Source: Lachnospiraceae bacterium (GTDB lineage: Bacteria > Bacillota > Clostridia > Lachnospirales > Lachnospiraceae). Taken from it: 35,249 nt of DNA. The notes under the pieces are model-generated. The model ran no database searches and was not told where the DNA came from. It worked only from the letters and a program-made list of their open reading frames with translations. Shown here piece after piece: positions 26,047 to 32,196 of the stretch (the stretch's first letter is position 1; every line of letters begins with the position of its first letter). The position numbers were made by a program, and so were the translations under genes. The DNA is taken from NCBI GenBank assembly GCA_900753305.1, contig CAADYR010000130.1, positions 1 to 35,249 of the forward strand, given 5' to 3'.

Positions 26047-26856
26047 ATGAGCAATACACTATTAGAGATCAGACACTTGAACATAGAATTTTATGATCAT
26101 GATATTCCTGAAAGTGTAGTCAATGATTTTAATTTCACGATGGAATGTGGAGAAATTGTTGGCATTGTAGGAGAATCCGGTTCCGGCAAATCCATGACGG
26201 CTATGGCAATAGCAGGACTTCTTAGAAGACATGATATGAAGAAGAGCGGAGAAATCATTTTTGAAGGTACAGAACTTCTCAATGCTAAGAGGTCGATCGT
26301 CAGACAGTATCAGGGAAATGACATCAGTATGGTTTTTCAGGAACCTATGACTTCACTTAACCCTGTTAAAAGAATTGGCTGGCAGGTGGAAGAAAGTCTT
26401 AGACTGCATCATCCTGAAATGTCAAAGCAGGAACGTTATGATAAGGCAATAGAAAGTCTGCGTGATGTAGAACTGGATAATCCGGAGAAAATCTACAGAC
26501 AGTATCCACATGAACTGTCAGGTGGTATGAGGCAGCGTGTTATGATCGCGTCTGCCATGATCTGTGGGCCTAAGCTTCTTATAGCGGATGAGCCGACTAC
26601 GGCATTGGATGTAACGATACAGCTTCAGATCGTGAAGTTATTACAGCGATTGAACAAAGAGCACAACACATCGATTCTTTTTATCTCCCATGATCTGAGT
26701 CTGGTGAAGAGGCTCTGTCACAGAATTGTTGTGATGAATAAAGGAGATATTGTAGAATCTGGAGCTACAGAGAATATATTTTATCATCCAAAGGAAGAAT
26801 ATACGAAACAGTTAATAGATGCGATACCTCGTTTGCAGAAGCCGGATATATCGTAA
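26047..26856 (+). CDS. ABC transporter ATPase, OppD/DppD type (short form)
   Basis: A 269-residue ATPase. Walker A GESGSGKSM, Q-loop 'MVFQEPMTSLNP', signature LSGGMRQRVMIA, Walker B LLIADEPTTALD and switch 'FISHDL' are all present. It stops at 'YTKQLIDAIPRLQ', where family members usually continue for 50 or so residues with the oligopeptide-transporter C-terminal domain, so that domain is largely missing. ATG at 26047 follows GGAGGA; an in-frame ATG at 26005 overlaps the oppC end and is rejected. Pairs with the next ATPase to power the two permeases. Confidence 0.92.
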   Translation: MSNTLLEIRHLNIEFYDHDIPESVVNDFNFTMECGEIVGIVGESGSGKSMTAMAIAGLLRRHDMKKSGEIIFEGTELLNAKRSIVRQYQGNDISMVFQEPMTSLNPVKRIGWQVEESLRLHHPEMSKQERYDKAIESLRDVELDNPEKIYRQYPHELSGGMRQRVMIASAMICGPKLLIADEPTTALDVTIQLQIVKLLQRLNKEHNTSILFISHDLSLVKRLCHRIVVMNKGDIVESGATENIFYHPKEEYTKQLIDAIPRLQKPDIS

Positions 26857-26873
26857 AGATAAGGGAAACTATT

Positions 26874-27614
26874 ATGGAAAATATTCTTGAAGTAAAGAAT
26901 TTAAACGTGTATTATACAGATAAAGGAAGTCTGCTGCATAAGAAAAAAGAGGATAAGCATGCATTGAAGAATGTTTCTTTTACTATGCAGGAGGGTGAGA
27001 TACTTGGATTGGTAGGAGAGAGCGGCTGTGGTAAGACTTCTCTTGCAAAAGCCATTCTTGGTATGCAGAAGAAATTTGACGGTGATGTCATGTTAAAATG
27101 TGATAATCCACAAATGGTGTTTCAGGATCCATATGGTTCCCTGAATCCGTCTAAGAAGATAGGCTGGATTCTGGAAGAACCACTGCGCATGAAGCATAAA
27201 TATTCTGCACAGGAGAGAAATGATAAAGTAGATGAAATGCTGATAAAAGTAGGGTTGGATGTGAAATGCAGGGAGCATTATCCCAACGAATTGTCAGGTG
27301 GACAGAGGCAGAGAGTAGCGATAGCAGCAGCACTTTTATGTGATACGAAGTTTTTGATCGCTGATGAACCGGTATCTGCATTGGATGTTACGATACAGGC
27401 ACAGATCATCAGACTTCTGCTGAAACTTCATCAGGAGATGGGGATTTCGATTCTCTTTATTTCACATGATCTCAGAGTTGTTTATCAGATGTGTGACCGT
27501 GTTATGATCATGCGAAATGGCGAGATTCTGGAACAGGGTAACATTGATGAAATTTATGATCATCCTAAGACTGACTATACAAAGCTGCTGTTAGAGGCGG
27601 CTAATATCATATAA
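26874..27614 (+). CDS. ABC transporter ATPase, OppF/DppF type (short form)
   Basis: A 246-residue ATPase, the second motor subunit. Walker A GESGCGKTSLAK, Q-loop 'MVFQDPYGSLNPSKKIGWILEEPLRMK', signature LSGGQRQRVAIA and Walker B FLIADEPVSALD are intact. 'GSLLHKKKEDKHALKNVSF' near the N terminus is the typical OppF lead-in. Like its partner it lacks the usual C-terminal extension. It follows by 17 bases and is followed after 16 bases by the HAD phosphatase gene, with no terminator between, so read-through is likely. Confidence 0.92.
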   Translation: MENILEVKNLNVYYTDKGSLLHKKKEDKHALKNVSFTMQEGEILGLVGESGCGKTSLAKAILGMQKKFDGDVMLKCDNPQMVFQDPYGSLNPSKKIGWILEEPLRMKHKYSAQERNDKVDEMLIKVGLDVKCREHYPNELSGGQRQRVAIAAALLCDTKFLIADEPVSALDVTIQAQIIRLLLKLHQEMGISILFISHDLRVVYQMCDRVMIMRNGEILEQGNIDEIYDHPKTDYTKLLLEAANII

Positions 27615-27630
27615 ATAAGGCAGGAAGATT

Positions 27631-28146
27631 ATGCTGGAATGTTTTTATCCCAAGGTATACTTGGATTCTACTTATGAGATAAATTTTGAACAATATTATA
27701 AAGATGGCTACAGAGCGATTATTTTTGATATCGATAATACGCTGGTACCTCATGGAGCGCCCGCTGATGAACGGGCGATTGCATTATTTAAGAGACTGCA
27801 TCAATTAGGATATCAGACACTGATGCTTTCGAATAACAAAGAACCTCGGGTGAAAATGTTCTGTGATGCAGTGGATGCAGAATATATCTACAAAGCGGGT
27901 AAGCCTGATCCGGCCAAATATCTGGAAGCAATGAAGCGTATGGGATCAGATGTCGGTAATACATTGTTTGTTGGTGATCAGATATTTACGGATGTCTGGG
28001 GAGCTAACAGGGCAGGAATTTATTCTATTCTGGTAAAACCCATTCATCCTAAGGAAGAGATTCAGATCGTCCTTAAACGTTATCTTGAAAAGATTGTTTT
28101 ATTCTGGTATAAAAAGTATGTACGGAAACAACAGAAGCGGGGGTAA
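27631..28146 (+). CDS. YqeG family HAD IIIA-type phosphatase
   Basis: A 171-residue haloacid-dehalogenase-type phosphatase. Motif I is DIDNTLV with D33 and D35, motif II SNNKE, motif III lysine in KAGKPDP, and motif IV GDQIFTDVWGANRAG. All catalytic residues are present. The family relates to phosphatidylglycerophosphate phosphatases, and some members have been linked to that reaction; the substrate here is not proven. The C terminus is basic and aromatic (FWYKKYVRKQQKRG), which may favour membrane contact. It directly precedes aroE by three bases. Confidence 0.88.
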   Translation: MLECFYPKVYLDSTYEINFEQYYKDGYRAIIFDIDNTLVPHGAPADERAIALFKRLHQLGYQTLMLSNNKEPRVKMFCDAVDAEYIYKAGKPDPAKYLEAMKRMGSDVGNTLFVGDQIFTDVWGANRAGIYSILVKPIHPKEEIQIVLKRYLEKIVLFWYKKYVRKQQKRG

Positions 28147-28149
28147 AAC

Positions 28150-29019
28150 ATGATAGAAATAAATGGACATACAAGAACCTGTGGATTGATCGGTAATCCG
28201 GTAGAACATACATTATCACCTTTGATTCATAATTATCTGGCAGATAAGATGGACAAAAATATGGTCTACGTTCCCTTTGCGGTAGAGGAAGGAAGACTGG
28301 AAGATGCAGTAAAGGGAGCATTTGGTTTAAATATTCTGGGCTGTAACGTAACAGTTCCATATAAAAATGCAGTGATCCCTTATCTGGCAGAAGTAGATGA
28401 GCTGGCGGCAAAAATGGGTTCTGTGAATACATTGGTAAGGACACAGACAGGATATAAAGGTTATAATACAGATATGACAGGATTATATCGTGCCATGTGC
28501 AGTGATGGCGTTTCAATAGAAGGAGAGCAGGTCGCTGTATTAGGGGCAGGTGGCGTAGGAAGAGCAGTGGCTTTTATGTGTGCGGCCAAGGGAGCAGAGA
28601 AAGTATGGCTTTTGAACCGGACATTGGATAAGGCACAAACAGTCGCTGAAGAAGTAAATCGTGCAGAAAAAAGACAGTGTGTATGTGCGCTTTCCATTGA
28701 TGAATATGGGAAGCTTCCCAACCGTAAATATCTGGTTATCCAGAGCACAAGTGTTGGATTGTATCCACATGTAAATGATGCAGTTATAACAGATGATGCA
28801 TTCTATCAAAAGGTAAAAGCCGGGTACGATCTGATCTACAGACCATGGGAAACACGCTTTATGAAGCTGGTTAAAGCTCAGGGGGCACCTGCTTATAATG
28901 GTCTTAAGATGCTGCTATATCAGGGAGTAGAAGCGTTTGAAATGTGGAATCAGTGCAAAATAGAGGATGAAAGTGCTTACAAAGTATATGAACTTCTAAA
29001 GACAGCAGTAGTACGATAA
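28150..29019 (+). CDS. aroE: Shikimate dehydrogenase
   Basis: A 289-residue NADP-linked enzyme reducing 3-dehydroshikimate to shikimate (EC 1.1.1.25). The substrate domain has GNPVEHTLSPLIHN, 'CNVTVPYK' with catalytic K72, and 'YNTDMTG' with D108. The nucleotide domain has the glycine motif VLGAGGVGRA followed by LLNRTLDKA; the NR pair favours NADP. 'YNGLKMLLYQGVEAFEMW' is the usual C-terminal signature. It sits with aroK and aroQ in a partial shikimate operon. Confidence 0.94.
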   Translation: MIEINGHTRTCGLIGNPVEHTLSPLIHNYLADKMDKNMVYVPFAVEEGRLEDAVKGAFGLNILGCNVTVPYKNAVIPYLAEVDELAAKMGSVNTLVRTQTGYKGYNTDMTGLYRAMCSDGVSIEGEQVAVLGAGGVGRAVAFMCAAKGAEKVWLLNRTLDKAQTVAEEVNRAEKRQCVCALSIDEYGKLPNRKYLVIQSTSVGLYPHVNDAVITDDAFYQKVKAGYDLIYRPWETRFMKLVKAQGAPAYNGLKMLLYQGVEAFEMWNQCKIEDESAYKVYELLKTAVVR

Positions 29020-29049
29020 ACAGTTCAGTTGGGAAGGCATGGTATCAAT

Positions 29050-29586
29050 ATGAGAAAGAACATTATCTTAATCGGATATATGGGATGTGGCAAGACAACA
29101 GTAGGTAAGAGTCTTGCCAAACTTGAGAGTGCAATTTTCCTTGATACGGATGAACGCATAGAGGAGAAACAGGGCAGGTCGATCAGCGAGATATTTGCCA
29201 GCGATTCAGAAAAGGCATTCCGGGACATGGAGACAGCATACCTTAAAGATCTGATCAGATTAAGAAGGGAAGGTATGATCGTTTCTACCGGAGGCGGTAT
29301 GCCGGTGCGTATGGAGAATCGTGAATTGTTAAGAGAACTGGGATTTGTGGTATATCTCAAAGCAGAACCGGAAACGGTGTATGAGCGTGTAAAGGATGAT
29401 ACCAAACGTCCCCTGCTTCAATGCGAGGATCCATTGGCTAAAATACGTGATATGATGGAACAGCGCAGGGAGGCATATGAGAGTACGGCTCATTATATAT
29501 TGCAGGTCGATCAGTATAAACAACAGGAACTTGCAGAAATGATTCAGAAAAGGTATGGCGATTTATATGAAATTATTAGTTATTAA
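29050..29586 (+). CDS. aroK: Shikimate kinase
   Basis: A 178-residue kinase forming shikimate 3-phosphate (EC 2.7.1.71). The P loop is GYMGCGKTTVG at 9-19. 'FLDTDERIEEKQGRSISEIF' carries the substrate aspartate and 'STGGGMPVR' the glycine-rich substrate site; the LID arginine is in 'DTKRPLL'. The start is ATG at 29050; a GGGAAGG lies 12 bases away, so initiation may be weak. An in-frame TTG at 29029 would add seven residues. The 3' end overlaps aroQ by 20 bases. Confidence 0.93.
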   Translation: MRKNIILIGYMGCGKTTVGKSLAKLESAIFLDTDERIEEKQGRSISEIFASDSEKAFRDMETAYLKDLIRLRREGMIVSTGGGMPVRMENRELLRELGFVVYLKAEPETVYERVKDDTKRPLLQCEDPLAKIRDMMEQRREAYESTAHYILQVDQYKQQELAEMIQKRYGDLYEIISY

Positions 29587-30004
29587 CGGACCGAATCTTA
29601 ATTTCCTTGGGATTCGTGAAAAAGGTATTTATGGAACGCAGGATTATCAGTATCTGGTAGATCTGATCGGTAAGAAAGCACAGGAGACAGGATGCGAGAT
29701 AGAAGTATGGCAGTCAAACCATGAAGGCGCGATCATAGATAAGATCCAGGAAGCGTATTTTAATGGGACTGAAGGAATTATTATCAATCCCGGGGCATAT
29801 ACGCATTATTCTTATGCAATTCGTGATGCACTGGCAAGTATTACCGTTCCCAAAGTAGAGATTCATATTTCTGATATTACACAGAGAGAAGAGTTCCGTA
29901 AGACCTCAGTGACCAGGGAAGCTTGTGACCATCAGATATATGGACATGGGCTTGATGGATACCTTATGGCAATTGACTGGGTGATAAAATTACAGGATAA
30001 GTGA
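29567..30004 (+). CDS. aroQ: Type II 3-dehydroquinate dehydratase
   Basis: A 145-residue dodecameric-type dehydratase converting 3-dehydroquinate to 3-dehydroshikimate (EC 4.2.1.10). It has the family start MKLLVINGPNLNFLG, then the flexible lid with the catalytic tyrosine (REKGIYG), 'QSNHEGAIIDKIQEA', 'INPGAYTHYSYAIRDAL' and 'EIHISDITQREEFRKTSVT'. ATG at 29567 gives the canonical start; ATG at 29555 would add four residues. Overlap with aroK implies coupled translation. It supplies the substrate for AroE. Confidence 0.94.
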   Translation: MKLLVINGPNLNFLGIREKGIYGTQDYQYLVDLIGKKAQETGCEIEVWQSNHEGAIIDKIQEAYFNGTEGIIINPGAYTHYSYAIRDALASITVPKVEIHISDITQREEFRKTSVTREACDHQIYGHGLDGYLMAIDWVIKLQDK

Positions 30005-30012
30005 AAAAACAG

Positions 30013-30041
30013 TTGAAATGTGACCGGTTTTGTTATAGAAT
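30013..30041 (+). promoter_or_regulatory. Promoter of efp
   Basis: TTGAAA (30013-30018), 17 bases, TAGAAT (30036-30041), about 50 bases before the efp start and nine bases after the aroQ stop. Confidence 0.65.
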
Positions 30042-30091
30042 GGTTCATGGATTCTAAACGTGAAACGTGAAAATTTAGGAGGAAACAGTTT

Positions 30092-30649
30092 ATGATATCA
30101 GCAGGAGATTTCAGAAATGGTATTACGATCGAATACGAGAATAGTATCTATCAGATTATCGAATTCCAGCATGTAAAGCCTGGTAAGGGTGCAGCATTTG
30201 TTAGAACCAAGTTAAAGAACATCATCAGTGGTGGTGTAGTTGAGAAGACATTCAGACCTACAGAGAAATGTCCTCAGGCACGTATCGATAGAAAAGATAT
30301 GCAGTATCTGTATGAAGATGGTGATTTATATTACTTCATGGATACAGAGTCCTATGATCAGGTTGGTCTTAATGCAGATAAGGTTGGCGATTCCTTAAAA
30401 TTCGTTAAGGAAAATGAAATGGTTAAGGTATGTTCTCACAATGGCAACGTATTCGCAATCGAGCCTCCTTTGTTCGTAGAACTTACTATTACAGATACAG
30501 AGCCTGGTTTCAAGGGTGATACAGCTACAGGTGCTTCCAAGCCTGCTACAGTTGAGACAGGTGCTACTGTTAGTGTTCCTTTATTTGTTAACACAGGTGA
30601 TGTTATTAAAATCGACACAAGAACAGGTGAATATCTGTCCAGAGTATAA
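30092..30649 (+). CDS. efp: Translation elongation factor P
   Basis: A 185-residue three-domain factor that relieves ribosome stalling at proline runs. The domain I loop 'HVKPGKGAAFV' has K32 at its tip, the residue modified in many bacteria. The C-terminal OB domain ends with 'GDVIKIDTRTGEYLSRV', the family signature. GGAGGAAAC precedes the ATG. It has its own promoter and a strong terminator. Codons shift to the set used in highly expressed genes (GTT, GCT, TTA, GGT). No efp-modifying enzyme gene is in view. Confidence 0.97.
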   Translation: MISAGDFRNGITIEYENSIYQIIEFQHVKPGKGAAFVRTKLKNIISGGVVEKTFRPTEKCPQARIDRKDMQYLYEDGDLYYFMDTESYDQVGLNADKVGDSLKFVKENEMVKVCSHNGNVFAIEPPLFVELTITDTEPGFKGDTATGASKPATVETGATVSVPLFVNTGDVIKIDTRTGEYLSRV

Positions 30650-30663
30650 TTTATATGCTTATG

Positions 30664-30694
30664 AAGAACCCAAGTTTAGCTTGGGTTCTTTTTT
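30664..30694 (+). terminator. Terminator after efp
   Basis: A perfect 11-bp stem AAGAACCCAAG (30664-30674)/CTTGGGTTCTT (30680-30690) with a TTTAG loop and continued Ts to 30694. Confidence 0.93.
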
Positions 30695-30715
30695 GTACGA
30701 GTTTTTACATTTGGC

Positions 30716-30744
30716 TTGCATTTGTAAGTAGAGTATAGTATATT
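30716..30744 (+). promoter_or_regulatory. Promoter upstream of the DUF5688-like gene's leader
   Basis: TTGCAT (30716-30721), 17 bases, TATATT (30739-30744). Transcription should begin near 30751, leaving a leader of about 125 bases before the start codon at 30876. Confidence 0.55.
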
Positions 30745-30800
30745 GAATCAGGATTTATGAAACAGTTTGGTAAATAAAATATAGTTAGCGAATCTTTGGG

Positions 30801-30843
30801 ACCATGGAGAGTATGGGTATACGCTTCATGGTTTTTTATACCC
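30801..30843 (+). promoter_or_regulatory. Terminator/attenuator-like hairpin with pseudoknot potential
   Basis: ACCATGGAG (30801-30809) pairs with CTTCATGGT (30824-30832), nine base pairs with one G-U, followed by a T run to 30837: a terminator shape. The loop contains GGGTATA (30815-30821), perfectly complementary to TATACCC (30837-30843) directly after the T run. The two pairings can form an H-type pseudoknot or compete. It lies between a promoter and the coding start, so a regulatory leader or a short RNA is likely. No known riboswitch class was recognised. Confidence 0.55.
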
Positions 30844-30875
30844 CAAAATCATAGAAAATAAAGGAGTTATATTAT

Positions 30876-31784
30876 ATGGAATTTACCAATTTTACAACAT
30901 TAGTGAGAAACGAAGTAGAGAAAAGAGCAGGAGAAAATTATCATGTCAAATTAAATGATGTAGTCAAGAATAATGGAATTATACTTAGAGGTATCACATT
31001 GATGCAGGATGACAGCAATATCTCCCCAACGATATACCTTAATCCTTATTATGATGCATATGAAAACGGAGAAACAACACTTGGAACCGTAATTGATGAA
31101 GTTATAGATACATATGAGCGTAATAAGGTAAACAGAAGCATAGATATGAGATTTTTTCTGGATTATGATTCTGTAAAGACCAGAATTACGTATAAACTTA
31201 TTAATACGGAGAAAAATAAAGAATTATTAGATGATATCCCACATATTCCATTTCATGATCTCTCGATAGTATTTCAATGTCTGATTTCAGGAGAACGTTT
31301 TGGAAATGCAACAATTCTTATTCATAATGTACATTTGCGGTTGTGGAAGGTAAATGCAAGGGAATTGTATGAACGCGCGATGGAAAATACTCCTGTACTT
31401 CAGGGATATGATGTGACGGATATGAATACAGTACTTGAAGAGATGCGGGCATTTGAAGGAACTGAGGATACCGAATATGAAGAGGATATACAGCAGCAGG
31501 TTCCGATGTATGTGCTTAGTAATAAATCGAGAGTGCATGGAGCAGCATGTATATTATATCCGGATATTTTAAAAGATTTTGCAGCGGTAGTAGAAAAAGA
31601 TCTGTATGTACTGCCCTCATCGATTCATGAAGTGATCCTTTTACCGGCAGAAGGAACAGAAGACAGTGAACAACTGAAGGCAATGGTACATGAAATTAAT
31701 GAATCACAAGTAGAAGATGAGGAAGTACTTTCAGATTCTGTTTATTTCTACAGAAGAAGGGATGATGCTTTTTATCAACTGTAA
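30876..31784 (+). CDS. DUF5688-like protein of unknown function
   Basis: A 302-residue protein matching, from memory, the DUF5688 family seen mostly in Lachnospiraceae; its function is unknown. It has no signal peptide, no membrane segment and no catalytic motif I can name. Visible family-like stretches are 'YHVKLNDVVKNNGIILRGI', 'LSIVFQCLISGERFGNATILIHN', 'LYERAMENTPVLQGYDVTDM' and near the end 'AACILYPDILKDFA', 'LYVLPSSIHEVILLP'. The middle is acidic (about 190-205), and the tail is acidic before YFYRRRDDAFYQL. AAAGGAG precedes the ATG. It has its own promoter and structured leader and appears to be a single-gene unit. Confidence 0.72.
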   Translation: MEFTNFTTLVRNEVEKRAGENYHVKLNDVVKNNGIILRGITLMQDDSNISPTIYLNPYYDAYENGETTLGTVIDEVIDTYERNKVNRSIDMRFFLDYDSVKTRITYKLINTEKNKELLDDIPHIPFHDLSIVFQCLISGERFGNATILIHNVHLRLWKVNARELYERAMENTPVLQGYDVTDMNTVLEEMRAFEGTEDTEYEEDIQQQVPMYVLSNKSRVHGAACILYPDILKDFAAVVEKDLYVLPSSIHEVILLPAEGTEDSEQLKAMVHEINESQVEDEEVLSDSVYFYRRRDDAFYQL

Positions 31785-32032
31785 AGAAGGACAAAACAAA
31801 TGTTATGTAAATGATATATGCTTTTATTGGAAGAAAAAGTATATAATTGTGAAAAGTCTTACATATAGTAAAACAGTAACAAACGGCATAAAAACGGACA
31901 GAAATAAATGAAAGAGCTTACACGAAAATGTTACAATACAGGCTATAAATTGATAATCTTTAAGTGAGAATATGAAAGAATGAAAACATAAAATATAGTC
32001 GCAAATTTTTTCATTTTTTATTTGATAAATTA
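31785..32032 (+). other. AT-rich gap with no recognised gene
   Basis: The first 250 bases between the DUF5688-like gene and ppdK are very AT-rich. A TATAAT at 31842-31847 has no convincing -35. I see no clear terminator hairpin for the upstream gene, no RNA gene and no supported reading frame. Confidence 0.5.
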
Positions 32033-32061
32033 TTGACAATTAACCATATTATGTTTATCAT
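32033..32061 (+). promoter_or_regulatory. Strong promoter of ppdK
   Basis: A perfect TTGACA (32033-32038), 17 bases, then TATCAT (32056-32061). Transcription should start near 32068, giving a 125-base leader before ppdK. The AT-rich run just upstream (32007-32030) could act as an UP element. Confidence 0.7.
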
Positions 32062-32080
32062 TGAGTCATGTCAAGGTAGC

Positions 32081-32137
32081 GGTGTCAGTCGGAGTGCACG
32101 TTATAGTGTATTTTCCGATGGGACTGATACAGACACC
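32081..32137 (+). promoter_or_regulatory. Structured 5' UTR hairpin of ppdK
   Basis: Nested complementary segments: GGTGTC (32081-32086) with GACACC (32132-32137); AGTC (32087-32090) with GACT (32122-32125); GGA (32091-32093) with TCC (32114-32116); TGCAC (32095-32099) with GTGTA (32106-32110, one G-U). Together they form one long irregular stem-loop just after the predicted transcription start, without a T run. It could stabilise the mRNA or be regulatory. No known riboswitch was recognised. Confidence 0.5.
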
Positions 32138-32151
32138 AAAGAAGGGTTACT

Positions 32152-32196
32152 ATGAAAAGTAAACCAAATCAGGTAAAGGAGATCGTGAGTAAATGA
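32152..32196 (+). CDS. Possible 14-codon leader peptide before ppdK
   Basis: ATG at 32152 follows AGAAGGG at short but workable spacing and opens a frame for MKSKPNQVKEIVSK. Its stop TGA overlaps the ppdK ATG (ATGA), the arrangement of translational coupling. ppdK also has its own AAAGGAGATC (32175-32183) inside this frame. The peptide has no Trp, Phe, His or Leu run of a classical attenuator. It may be a chance frame. Confidence 0.3.
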   Translation: MKSKPNQVKEIVSK

